DNA of 64,000 nt from Acephala macrosclerotiorum (lineage: Eukaryota > Ascomycota > Leotiomycetes > Helotiales > Mollisiaceae). The stretch lies in assembly GCA_014904845.1 (NCBI GenBank), contig MU119241.1, positions 1 to 64,000 of the forward strand, read 5' to 3'. The notes beneath the pieces are model-generated. The model ran no database searches and was not told where the DNA came from. It saw only the letters and a program-made list of their open reading frames with translations. Numbering within the stretch: the first letter of the stretch is position 1; each line of letters begins with the position of its first letter. Below are positions 1 through 12,855 of the stretch, one piece after another. The translations under genes and the position numbers were made by a program.

Positions 1-3000
1 TTATTTTATTATAATTTAAATTTATTTTTATATTATTATAATATATTTTACTTTTTTATAATATCGTTTTTTTTATTTTTTAAATTCGAATTATTTTCGT
101 TTTCGAATTTATTTAATTTATAAATTTTTATTAATTTTTTATATTATTTTTCAATAATTAATAAATTTTTATTTTAAAACGTATTTTATAATTATTAAAA
201 ATTGTAATAATTTTTATTATAATTTTTATTTTATTTGTTCGATTGAAATAATAAAATAATAATATATATTTATTTAATTGTTTTTATTATAAATTTATTA
301 TCGAATTAAAATATAAAAAAAAATATATAAATATATTTTTTAATTAAAATTTTTTTTTTATATTTTTTATATAATAAATCGAATATATTAAAAAAAAAAT
401 TTTATTTAAATTAAAATAATAAATTTATTATTTATTTATTAAATTAATTATTATTTGTTTTTTACGAATTTTATTTATACGATTTATAATATCGATATTT
501 ATTAAAAAAAATTTATCGTTTTAAATAAATATTTTCAATTTTAATTTAAAAATTAATACAAATTAAATATATTAAAAAATATAATAATTTTCGTTTTTGA
601 ATATATTTAAATTAAAAAATTAAAAATCGATTAATATTTTAAATTTTTTTTTTTTTTTTTTTTTAATAATTTTTTAATTAATTTAACGATTTTTTTAATT
701 TTATTATTTAAAATAAATAATCGTTTATAAAAAACTTTTATATAATATTTTAAAATTTTCAAAATTGTATTATTATTTAATAATAATAATTTTCGAGTTT
801 TTTACGAATTTAATATATTAAACGTAAATATTTTTTTTTTTAAATTTAATTCGTTTTTTTAAATTTAATTTTATAAATTTCGTATTAATTTAAATAATAA
901 TTATATTTATAATTTTTTTTTTATTTACGATTTTATTAAAATAAATATAATAAAAAATTATTTTATATTTTTTTTTAAAAATAAAAACGTTTTAAAAAAT
1001 TTAAAATTTAAAATTTTTTTTTATTTTTTTAAATTATTTTTTATAATTTAATTTCGTATTTTATTTAAATATAAAATAATTTTTAAATGAAATTTTTTTA
1101 ATTTTTTATTAAACGATTTTTTTAATTATATTATTTTATTTATTTTTTATTTAAACGAAATAAATATTATTTAATAATTTTATCAAAACGTGAATATTTT
1201 TATTAATAATATATATTTATACGTAAACGAGAATTATATTATAATTTTTAAAAATTTATTATATTCGATAATATTTTTTAATTAAAAATTTTTTTAATTT
1301 ACGAAAATTCATTTAAAATTAATATAATACGTAATAAATTAAAATTATTTATTGATAAAAAAAAATAATAATATAAAAAAAAATAATAATATAAAAAAAA
1401 AAAATAAAAAAAAATATAAATAATTAAATTTATTTAATTTTCTCGTTATTTAATAATTTAAAATTAAATTATTTATTAAAATCGAAATTTAATTAATAAT
1501 TTAAAATATAATTATAATAATAATAAATATTTAAATAAAATTTTATTCGTTTATAAATTTATTTAAATTTTTTAATTATATATAAAACCAATTTATAAAC
1601 GATATTATATTAAATAAAAATTAATTTAATTTTTTTTAAATAAATAAATTATAATAAAAATTTTTTTTTAAAATAAATTTACAAATTTAATTATAAAATT
1701 ATATTAATAAATCGCATTTATAATATTTTTTTCGTTATAATTTAAAAATTGTTTTAATATTCGAATATTAAATTTTATTATTATAAAACGATATAAATAT
1801 TTTTTAAATTTATTATAATCGCTATTTTTATAATTATTTAATTTCGTATTTATAAAATTTAAATTTTTTTTATTTCGAACGAAAAATTTTATCGAATATA
1901 ATTATTAATTATTTAATTCGCTATTTTTTTTCTTTTTTTTATATTATTAATTTTTGTTTTAATATTAAATATAAAGTTTCTTTTTATTTCAATTATTAAA
2001 CTTTTAATAAAAATAAATAAAATATATTTCGTTTAAAATTTTTTGTATTTTTTAATATATATTAATTTTTTTTATTTTAAATTATATAATAATATTAATT
2101 TAAAAATTATTTTTAATTTTAAATTAATTATAATACGTATTATTTTATAGTTTTTTAAAAAGTAAAATTTATTATTAATTTTTAAACGTTATATTTTTTC
2201 GTAATATTTTCGTTTAAAAATATATTAAAATTCGATTAATTATAAAAATATTATAAAAAATAAATAATAAATTTTAATAAAATATAATTATAAAATTTAT
2301 TAAAATTTTAATAATAAATATTAAAAAAAAAAATTTTAAAATATAAATTTATAATAATAATAATATATTTTTTTTTAATAATTTTTTTTATATAAAATTA
2401 AAAAAATTATAAAAACTTTTTATTTTTTTAAATTAATATATATTATAATTATTATAAAACGATTTATTAAAAAATATTATTAAAATTAATAATAAATAAA
2501 TAATTTTTTAATTTTTATTATTATTAATATTAATAAAATTACTATAAAAAATTTCGTTTTTTAATAATTTTTATTAAAATTTAAAATTTCGTAATAATAT
2601 AATTTTTAATAATAAATATATTCGATTTTTATTATTATTTTTATTTTTTTTAAAATAAATCGATCGAATATAATATTTTTTATTACAAATAAATATAAAA
2701 CGATTAATAAAATTTAATCGTTTAAAATTTTTAAATTTTTTTAATTTGCGAAAAAATATAATTGTAAATTCGTTATATAATTATACAATTATTCGAAATC
2801 GCTTATAATATAACGAATAAATAATAAACGAATATAAATAAAAAAAAATTTTTATCGAGCCATTAATAAATAAATTTAATATATAGTATATAATAAAATA
2901 TAAAATTATATTATCGTATAATAAAATATTTAATTTTTATAAAATATTATTTTTTTTTATCGAACGATAAATAAATAAATTTATTATATATTATATAATA

Positions 3001-6000
3001 AAATATTAATTAAATTTTAAATAATTAATTATATAATTTTATTTGTTTAATAAATATTAAATTGATTATACGTTTTTGAAATATATTATAATAATAAAAA
3101 AATAATATTAATAAACGATTTTAAAATTTTAAAAATTTATTAAATAATAATATTATATTAAATTAATTTAAAAAATAATAAAAAAAATTTAAATAATAAA
3201 TATTTTATAATATTTAATACGAATTAATATAAAAATTAAACGCGATATTTATTCGATAAAATATTATATATAAATTTTTATTTTTATTTTAAATTAAAAA
3301 TTAAAACAAAATATATTAATTATAATTATAAAAATAAAATATTTTTTATATTATTATTAATTTTATTAATATTAAATTAAAATTTTAATATTTTATAAAT
3401 ATTTTTAAACGTATTAATAATTAATAAAATTATATTTCAAAATTTCAAAATATTATAAATATTATAATAATTTAAAATAAAATTTTGTAAAAATTATATA
3501 TTAATATAATTTTATTATAATAATTAAAAAATATATAAATAAAATTTAATTTATAAATTTTAATAAATTTTTAAAAAAATTTAATTATATAATTTAAATC
3601 GAATTTTTAAAATTTTTTAAAATTTTTAATATTAATTATTTTTATATATAATTATTATAATATAATTTTATTTTTTATAATATTAATATTATTAATAAAA
3701 TAAAATAAATATATTTTTATTTTATTTTCTAATTAAATAATATTTAATACGATTTGTATTTTATAAATATTTTTTTATTTTTTTTATTTTTACGTTTATT
3801 ATATTTATTTTATATTCGATTAAAAATAATTATTAATTTAAAATTAAAATTATATTTATTAAATTTTTTTTTTAAAATTTTTTTTTATAATTTACGATTT
3901 TTTAAATTTATATTATAATATTATTAATTGTATTTTTAATATAAATTACAATTTATAATATTTTATAATTTTTATTTAAATTATATAATAATTATTAATT
4001 TATAATATAATTATAATAAATAAAATTTTAATATTTTTAAATTTGATTTTACGATAATTTTAATTATTTAAAATATTTTATAAAAATTAAATATAATATT
4101 TTTTATTTTTATATTTTATATATTTTAATTTGATTTATTTTATAAAAAAATATTATAAAAAATAAAATAAATTAAAAAAAAATTAAAATTTATTTTTAAA
4201 TCGTAAAATTTTATTTTTAAATACGAAAATCGAAATAAATTCTCGATTATTAATAAATAATATAATAATTACGAGATTTAAAAATTTTTAACGAGTAAAA
4301 ATCGTTTTTATTTTCATTTTACATTATATTAAATAATAATAATTAAAAATAATTAATACGAAAAATAATAAATCGTACATTTTATTTATATTAAAAAACG
4401 ATTTTATAAAAATTTTAAATATTTATATAAAAACGTATAAATACATTTAAATTATTAATATTTATAAAACGTAAAAAAAAAAAATTTTAATATTTTATAA
4501 AACAAAAAATTATAATTTACTATAAATTTTTTATTGAAAAAATTCTATATAAAATATTTTAATTTACTCGATTAAAATTGAAAATTTTTTATCGTCGTAA
4601 AAACTTATTTTAATACGTACGAAAAAATTAAAACTTTAAAATCGATTTATTAAATAAATTAAAAAATAAATTATTATTTAAATTAAATTTTTTTAATAAA
4701 AAAATAATATTCGTAATATTATTATAAATATATTATATTATAATATATATTTTTTTTTACAAATTATAAAAACGATTAATTTTAACGATTTTATAAACTT
4801 CGAATTACTTTTAATTATATTTACGTTTAATTTTTTTTTTATATTTAATCGAAATTTTTTAAACGTTAATAAAATCGATAATATAAAAAAAAATTCTTAA
4901 AATAAATAATAAAAAATTTTTCGTAATAAAACGTTTTTTAAATAATATATTTTCATTAAAAAAAAATTTATATATAATCGAATTTTTTTTATTATTTAAA
5001 TATTAATATTTAATATTAAAAATTTTATTAATAGTTTTTTTAATAATATTAATATTTTTTAAAATTTTATTATTAAAATTTTCGATTTATTAATAAATTT
5101 TTAAAAAAAAAAATTTATCGATAATTTTATATTATTTATAAAAATTAAAAAAAAAATTTAATACGATATTTTTATTAATTTAAATTATTATAAACGATTT
5201 TAAAAATTTTAAATAATTTATTTTATATTTAAAATCGAATATAAAAAATATAATAAATACGCAATTTAATTATATAAAAATAAAATTATTAAAATATATT
5301 GAAAAAAAAACGAAATAATACTACGAAAAAAACTAATATATTTATATATTAATTAAATTAAATTATTAATAATATCGTAAAAAAATTAAAAAAAAAATTC
5401 GTATAATTTATAATATTTATATTTCGAGAAATATCGTAAAAACGAATATAAAAAATTAATAATAAATCGTTAAAATCGTATAAAAAAAATATATATATAA
5501 AAATTTATTTAAATAATTTAAATATTTTAATTATTTTTATTATTTAATTATATTTTGTATTTTTTTAAAAAAAAATATTTTCTAATAAAAAATTGTATTA
5601 TTTTATATTTATAAAATTAAATTTTAAATCGTAAAAAAAAAAAATCTATTATAAAAATTTTATATTTTATTTTTTAAAACGTAAATTTATAACTCGAAAA
5701 AATATTTAAATTATAAATTTATTATATTATTAAATATAACGATATTTAATTAAACGAATAAAACGATTTTAATTAAAAATAATAATTGTAAAATAAATCG
5801 AAAAATAAATCGAATAATTAATTTTTTATAAAAATTATAAAAACAATTTTCGATTAAAAAATCTCGATTATAAATTATAAAATAATCGTAAAATAAATTA
5901 TAAATTTTACGAATAAATTGTAATTATAATTAAAAAAATAATAAATTATTAAATATTATATAATAATAAAATTATAATTAAAAGATTTTAAAGTATTAAA

Positions 6001-6735
6001 AAATAAAAAATTAATAAATTTATTATTTTAAAAACTTTTTTTTAAATATATTATTTATTTTATTAAAATTTATTAATTTATTTATTATTATTATTAAAAT
6101 TATTATTATATATTATTACGATTATAATTATAAATCGAATATAAATATGAAATATTATAATATAATTATTTATAATTAAAATAAAAAACAAAATAAAATA
6201 TAAAAAAAATTAACGAAATTAAATATAATAATAAATATAAAATAAATCGAATTAATAATTAAAAAAAATAAAAATCGATAATTAATAATAATATTTTTAA
6301 AAAATATAATAAAAAATAATAATAAATTCGAATTTATAATTTTAAAAATAAATTTATAAAAAAAAAAGCGCGTTATAAAATATTATATAATTAACGTTAA
6401 AAAAAATAATAAAAATAATAAAAACAAATATATATTAAATTAATTTAATAAAATATAAATTATTATATTATACAAATAATTATTATTAAATTAATAATTA
6501 AAAATCAAATTAATTAATTTGTATTTTTTATTTATTATTAAAATCGTAAATACTAAAAAAATTTATATTTTAAAATTTATACGTAAAATAATTTTTTTTT
6601 TTTCGAATATAATTAAATATAATATTAAATTTATAATAATAATATATAATACGATTTTTATAAAAAAATTAAAAAAAAAATAAATAAAAAAAATTAATAT
6701 TAAAATTTAATATTTAAATAACGAATAAAATTAAA
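1..6735. repeat. AT-rich RIP-mutated block
   Basis: This stretch is almost only A and T. The few C and G bases left sit nearly always in CpG (for example TTCGAA, ACGATT). Non-CpG C is rare. No reading frame of useful length survives and no gene family can be recognised. This fits heavy repeat-induced point mutation of former transposable elements, where C followed by A, T or C has been converted to T on both strands while CpG was spared. The kind of element that was mutated cannot be told. Confidence 0.85.
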
Positions 6736-6753
6736 ATGTTTCTCTCGTACCGA

Positions 6754-6811
6754 AAGAAAAGGCCCGTTCGGCGGCTCGCTAAGCGAGCCAATAGCGGACG
6801 GGCCTTTTCTT
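6754..6811. repeat. nested GC-rich hairpin
   Basis: Arms 6754-6770 and 6795-6811 pair with 16 of 17 positions matching (AAGAAAAGGCCCGT.. against its complement). Inside, GGCTCGCT (6773-6780) pairs perfectly with AGCGAGCC (6782-6789) around a one-base loop. This gives a stem within a stem at the left end of the unmutated island. It is too elaborate for chance, but its role (element end, mitochondrial GC cluster, other) is unknown. Confidence 0.8.
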
Positions 6812-7029
6812 TTGGCACTCGACGCACATTTTGCTCCGCAGGCCTCGCGGGGGCGCCTCTGCGGGGGGCTACAAAGTCTTCGACTTTAGTAATCTATTTC
6901 TATTTCAAGTTTCAAGTCGAAAGCTCTTAATTTGAGTGTTTTATAAGCATTTGAAGTTGGCATAGTTATTGAGGTAGAGTTCTAGATTCTGCCGAGCGGT
7001 GAAGTTGATAAGCTGATAAGCACATTAGT

Positions 7030-7480
7030 GCCTAAGGCAAAAACGCACTTCTAGTAAAACTTCAATTCACACTAGGGGGACACCCCCTGGGACCCCCGTC
7101 TTATATTCAGCTGCTACGATCGATTCAATCAATTTAGATTACTTTACCTAGCATATAATTCCAGGGGGAGACCCCCTGGGACCCCCCTTGAGAGCTGCGC
7201 AGCTATGGAGATGTCCAGCACTTAAGTGAGCGCCTGGATGCCTAAGGCAGAAACGCACTTCTTTTAGTAGAGCCTCAATTTACACCAGGGGATACCCCCT
7301 GGGACCCCCGTCTCTTATATCGAGTTACTACGATCAATTCAATCAATATAAATCACTTTCTTTAGTATATAATTCCAGGGGGAGACCCCCTGGGACCCCC
7401 CTCGAAAGCTGCGCAGCCGTGGAATGGATTTTTGGTGTTCCAGCACTTAAGTGCTAAATGCCTAAGGCAGAAGCGCACTT
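7030..7480. repeat. tandem repeat, about 210-220 bp unit
   Basis: Two copies and the start of a third begin with GCCTAAGGCA.AA.CGCACTT at 7030, 7240 and 7460. Each full unit carries two GC-rich inverted motifs of the form AGGGGGA.ACCCCCTGGGACCCCC, an AT-leaning spacer with TACGATC.ATTCAATCAAT, and the palindrome CAGCACTTAAGTG near its end. Units differ at scattered sites, so the duplication is not brand new, yet they carry no RIP signature although they lie within RIP DNA. Confidence 0.85.
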
Positions 7481-7858
7481 AGAGAGTTTTACGGTCGCCA
7501 TTTTTACTGAGTGCGACTATATTCCATTGATTTGCGCAACAATGGATTAATAGAATCGCTTGAAACTTGGAATCTGGCGGTATCTAATTGAGTTTCAACT
7601 TATTTATAAGTCTTATATGATTTGGATTAGCTGATATATTATAATTATAGGCGCAACGTAAATCGAGATTTTGATGTTCTTCACCGGATCGGCTGCATAT
7701 TAGTCCGAAGTCATGTGATCGCGGAATTCTTAACAGACCAATAAAATCGCTGCATTTGGGCACCTCGGTTAAATTTGGGTGAAATCGCTCATTGTGAGAA
7801 GTGTTGATGTCACGTGCATATAGAAAAGTTGATATTAGTCCTTATGTCGAACAAGCCA

Positions 7859-9110
7859 AAAAAAAAAAAAAATATTTTTTAACGATTATTAAAATTAAAA
7901 AAAATTAAAATTTATTAAAAACGTATTATTATTATAAAAAATATTATTATTATAAAAATTACTTTTTAAGAAATTAAAATTAAATTTAATATAAATATTA
8001 AAAATTTTATTTAAAAATAACGAGAAAAATTAATAGAAATCGTAAATAAAAACGAATTAATAAATTTAAAATTTAAAAATAAAATAAAAAAAATAATAAT
8101 AATAATAAATTATATTTATATATTAATATTAATAAATATATCGATTTAATAATAAATTTTAATTTAATAAATATTAAAAAATTTATATAATTAATAAAAA
8201 GTAATTATATAATAAATTAATTACATAAAAAAATATTTTAATATTATAAAAATTTTAATTAATAATTTACGTTTAATAATAAATTTTTTATTATTTTTTT
8301 CGAACATTTTATTATATTAATAAAAAAATTTTAATACGTATTATATAATATTATAATATTATTTTTTTTATATTTATTATTAAATTAATAAATTTATATA
8401 CGTTCAATAAATAATTAAACGAATCGAACGAATTTTCAAATTTTAAAAATAATAATAATAATATAATAAAAAAAAAAAAATTTAAAATTTAATAAAAAAT
8501 TAAATAAAAAATATATAAAAAAAAATATATATATATAATAATATTTTTAATTAATATAAATTTTATAAATTTTATAATACGAATAAATATAATATTATAT
8601 AATAATTTTTATAAAATAAATAAAATATAATAATATTAAAAAAATTTTATTAAATTAATTTTATTAAATAATTAAAAAAATATTTTTAAAAATATTTTTA
8701 AATTTAATTTTTTAAATTAAAATATTAATTTTAAATTAAATAATTTAAATATAAATAATAATTATAATATTTACAAATAAAATAAATACGAAATATAATT
8801 TTATAATATAAAACTATATAATTTTTTTTTTTTTTTCGAGATAAATTTTATATTGTATAATTCGTAATATATTTTAAATAGTATATTATACGATAAATAT
8901 TCGTTTTATTTAGATTTTTTTACGTACGTATAAATAATATAAATATTATTTTAAAAAATTTAAAATATTATATTTTTTATTATTATAAAAAATTTAAAAA
9001 TATTGTATAATATTTTAAATATTTTAAATAATATATTTTAAAATATATTTTACGATTTTTATATAAAATTATATATTTAATTAAATATCGTATTATATTT
9101 TAAATAATCG
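7859..9110. repeat. AT-rich RIP-mutated block, right part
   Basis: Composition returns to nearly pure A/T with CpG as the main residual source of C and G. It ends at about 9110, where normal composition resumes (GACTAATTATGCGTTAATTAATG). No coding remnant is recognised. Confidence 0.8.
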
Positions 9111-9646
9111 AAATGACTAATTATGCGTTAATTAATGAAAATGCGACACCGAAAGCGTTACTTGCAAAACCGCTATGCATTATTTCGCAAACTAAAAGAA
9201 TCTCTTATTAGACCCTTTTTAGAGTTTGTCGATAAGTAATTCCACACTCCAACAAGGGCCGAACAGGGGTCAAGTCGGGTTTGCCGGAGCTGGCTTGTCG
9301 CGATCTAAGGAATAACCTATCCTCTCCCCAAACATCTAATATCCCAAACAACCTAAAGCCCCGAAAGATGCAGGTGACATTCTCAGGGCTGACTTGCAGG
9401 CGCACCAGGCGTATTGTCAGGCTTCAATTCATCATATAACCGATTGGTGACATCGCAGCCACGTCTGTGGCTGACGAGATGGCTTGCGATCCGGCGAGTA
9501 TTGCACTGCCTCAGAGCCTTGCAACACCTCTTCTTGCTGAAAATCATGAAGACCATCATCCGCAAGGAGAAGAATCGTCTCCCCTGATCCGTCTGGCTGC
9601 AAAACTATCGACAAAAGAAATCAGATATTCCGAAAGCAACACTATC
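9111..9646. other. upstream region of the ankyrin gene
   Basis: Normal-composition DNA between the RIP block and the ankyrin gene. A reading frame in phase with the gene begins at an ATG at 9467, 60 codons upstream of the chosen start, but those codons do not resemble the family, whose members typically begin at the hydrophobic FGFSVGDF segment. The region is therefore treated as 5' flank or leader. Confidence 0.5.
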
Positions 9647-12600
9647 ATGCCAGTGCCAGCATTCGGCTTCTCGGTTGGCGATTTCATCGCATGTGCCAGC
9701 CTTATACGAGACATCATCTCAGCGTTGAATGATGCTACGGGATCCAAAGCCGAATTTCGAACTCTGGTCGAGACTCTCGAATCTCTCAATCTTGCTCTCA
9801 ATCTTTCTTATGCTGTGTGCACACAATGCAACGCGTCTGGATCTGGACCCAGCGCCAATCCTACTGTTGTTGCCATAGTAAAAGAGATCAGCAACTTAAG
9901 GCAAAGAAGCATGGACTTAATCCAACATTTTCTTACGAAGACGCAACCTTTTTACGATGCTTTAGTCACAGGTCGAGGCCGTGGGATGCGCCAGAGCTTC
10001 AGGAAGATCACTTGGCTTTTACGCAAAGGGGATGCTAGAGTGTTACATGAAAAGCTGCAGAGCAATATTCAGACTCTTCAGCTTCTCGCTAATGCCTTAC
10101 TGCAGTAAGAATCTTTTTGCCAAGAGTACAGTCTTCTACTAACGCTTAAACAGTATGAGTCTTGGATTGCATGGCAAAGACCTCACTACTGCGATGGGAG
10201 AGGTAATCTCTAATGTAGCCGAACTTAGTAAGAGCATGAGTTCCTGGTCACTGTCTACTCACGGTGCGAATCTTCCTCTTCCAAAAACGCTGGGCTACGC
10301 CTGGGGCACGTCTCCCACATTGAGTCAGAATGTTCTTCTATTGGATGCAACAGGAAGAAGCCTTCTTCTACCCATGTTATTCATGACATCGCCGTTGGTG
10401 AGCATCGAAAAGTTGATTTACGACGCTCTCAAACTTACAAAACTGTGCTCCAGTTATTTCACGACCTCCTTAGTATCATGTACAAAGGACTACCAGGGTA
10501 TCGGAAGATCCTAAAAAGAGAATACACGGTAGTTGATGAAGAGTCTAATGGATTGATATACCCAGATAAGTGGGCAAGTAGCGTAAGACCAGGCATGCAA
10601 GTGTCTTTAAACGTCGTTGTCAAGGTACCGTCTTCATGGAATCTAAGGAATTGTCCTCGATGCAAAGCACAGTCAATTGGTCCAACAATGCCAGAGAAGA
10701 GAACAGTTTGGTGAGTTCCCCGATCAACCGTCTGGCACCAATCATCTAACAATGTAGAAGTCATAGATGCCAACTGACCTACAGCCTTTTCGACAAGGAA
10801 AAATTCATCGAGATGGCAGCAGTTATAGAGCGAGGGCTGGATCTGCCCGAAGAACCCGACGAAAAACTTAGATCTAGCCTATATCCATCCAAGGAAAACC
10901 CTTCTCGGAGGATGCTAAACTCAAAGTCTCTGGGTTATTCCGATGGCTTCGATGAGTTGTTTAGCAGAGTGCATTACCACCGAGAAATTTTGAAAGTCCG
11001 CCAAGTCACAAAAGAGACGAATGTCGTTACTTCTCGCGTCGAAGAGGAAAAGCCAAAGTTTGAAGTTGAAAAGTTACCTGAACTCCACAAGGCGGCAGCG
11101 AAAGGAGATATCCTGAGGCTTAACGAGTTACTCGACCATGGAGGGAACTTAGACGACCTACTGAAGGAGGACGCTGTTTTGAGCTATGCGGATAATAGGA
11201 AGTGGGGATTCTTAGGCTGTACTCCTCTGCATCTAGCCTGTTGGTTTGGGAAAAGCCGAGCAATAAGACTACTGCTTAAGCGTGGAGCAGATGTGCTTGC
11301 CAAAGATGCAGATGGCGCAGATGCCCTACATTATGTTGTAGCCGTCCCAAACCACGGAGGAGCTGCAGCTCTACTAGAGAACTGTCTTGAGGTGAACACC
11401 AAAGATAGACTGGGTCACACACCACTTCATGATGCTTGCCGCAATGGCTCAGCCCTATTGGTATCACTACTGCTTTCGAAAGGAGCAGATATAGCTGCAG
11501 AAACTATTAATGGAGATCGTCCGCTGCATTTTGCTTCTCATGGGGGGCATGCAGACGTCGTTGACGTGCTGGTTGATCATGGCGCCTCGGTCGATGATGC
11601 CAATACGCGAAAGTGCACACCACTACATGAAGCTTCTGGGATGGGACACAAGGAAGCGATCCAAAGTCTCCTAAACCATGGAGCATCAGCACCAATGCGG
11701 AATATATTCGGGGACACGCCACTTCATGATGCTTGCCGCATGGGGCATATTGATTCAGTCAACCTACTAATCAAGCATGTCGATGATATCGACTCGAAGA
11801 ATCAACAAGGCCGTACTGCATTGCACCAAGCTTCATTTAGAGGCTATACGGAAGTAGTTGAGACTTTACTAGCTCATGGCGCATCGACCTCGATACAAGA
11901 CGAATATGGAGACATAGTACTTCATGATGCATGCTGCGAGGGACATATCAAAGCAGTCGAACTTTTAATCAAGCATGTCGATGATATCGACTCGAAGAAT
12001 CAACAAGGCCGTACTGCATTGCACCAAGCTTCATTTAGAGGCTATACGGAAGTAGTTGAGACTTTACTAGCTCATGGCGCATCGACCTCGATACAAGACG
12101 AACACGGAGACATAGCACTTCATGATGCATGCTGCGGGGGACATGTCAAAGTAGTCGAACTTTTGATCAAGGAAGTTGGTGATGTCGACTCGAAGAATCA
12201 ACAAGGCTGTACTCCGTTACATAGAGCATGCAGGCATGAAAATGTGGAAGTTGTCCGCCTCTTATTGGAAACAGCGGCAAACATCAATGCAAAGGACAAT
12301 TCTGGAGACACCCCCCTACATTACGCTTGTATCGAAGGATATCGAGATGTTGTTCAGCTTCTCCTGACCAAAGGAGCAAGGGCCGTGGAGGAAGAGGAAG
12401 ATGGCCACACACCTTTGCACTACGCAGCCTATGAAGGTGATGAAGACGTCTTTGATCTCTTGATCCAACATGGAGCTCAACCATCAGCGACCGCGGAATC
12501 AATATTTACGCCGTTACACGCGGCAGTACTCGGCGGACATTTGATGATCGTGAACAAATTGCTCGGTGCTAGGGCTGAGATTGATGCACAATTGATCAAT

Positions 12601-12855
12601 GGTCGGACATCGCTACACCTTGCAGCTTTAGAAGGGTTTGTAGAAATCGCCAAGGCACTACTTGAAGCAGGATGTGATCCTTTCCGGGAAGACATTGATG
12701 GAGAAACAGCACTTGACTACACCGTTGAGGAACGGAAGAGCGAAATGATCGAGCTCCTTCAAGACTACATGTCTAAAGGTGAAAGAAAAGCGTCTATCGT
12801 GTCATCAAGGCTCGCTCTAACTGAAGGGGAAGACGGCTCGCAAGATGCATCATGA
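9647..12855 (+). CDS. ankyrin-repeat protein with N-terminal helical domain and ubiquitin-like domain
   Basis: Four exons are inferred: 9647-10104, 10154-10397, 10454-10710 and 10761-12855, giving 1017 residues in one frame. Introns are 49, 56 and 50 nt; the third uses an AAG acceptor, because the preceding TAG acceptor would create a stop. The N terminus (FGFSVGDFIACASLIRDII) is the helical segment typical of fungal NLR-like proteins. The second and third exons encode a ubiquitin-like domain (ULD type, FHDLLSIMYKGLPGYRK). The third and fourth encode a CPRC...CHRC zinc-ribbon pair that forms only after splicing. About 16 ankyrin repeats follow from residue 428 to near the C terminus. Start chosen at MPVPAFGFSV as in the family. 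Such proteins are usually cytosolic and linked by inference to recognition or immunity. No catalytic domain is seen. Confidence 0.88.
11769..12164 (+). repeat. 198-bp tandem duplication within ankyrin repeats
   Basis: Copy 11769-11966 is followed directly by copy 11967-12164. The first 136 bases are identical and only a few substitutions occur in the rest. A third, diverged copy with the same 198-base phase begins near 12165. The unit equals 66 codons, two ankyrin repeats, so the duplication keeps frame. This points to recent unequal exchange or gene conversion in the repeat domain. Confidence 0.9.

Larger units (their letters stand above)
6736..7858. other. unmutated GC-normal island inside RIP block
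   Basis: Base composition switches abruptly at both edges from nearly pure A/T to normal composition with all dinucleotides present, so the segment arrived after, or escaped, the mutation of its surroundings. It holds a long GC-rich hairpin near its left end, a GC-rich segment at about 6840-6870, a tandem repeat of about 215 bp and a non-coding right part ending in an A run (about 7859-7872). The GGGGG/CCCCC-rich hairpins in AT-leaning sequence resemble GC clusters of fungal mitochondrial genomes, so a nuclear mitochondrial insertion is possible, but no mitochondrial gene is visible. A non-coding mobile element is the alternative. The 64-codon frame at 6736-6930 crosses the hairpin and is not credible as a gene. 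Confidence 0.7.

Noticed and set aside
6736..6930. 64-codon frame in the unmutated island
   Set aside because: It runs through the nested hairpin and a GC-rich non-coding segment, and the composition of its product follows the palindrome, not a protein.
9467..9646. Earlier ATG for the ankyrin gene
   Set aside because: The 60 extra residues show no family similarity, whereas MPVPAFGFSVGDF is the usual N terminus of this protein type.
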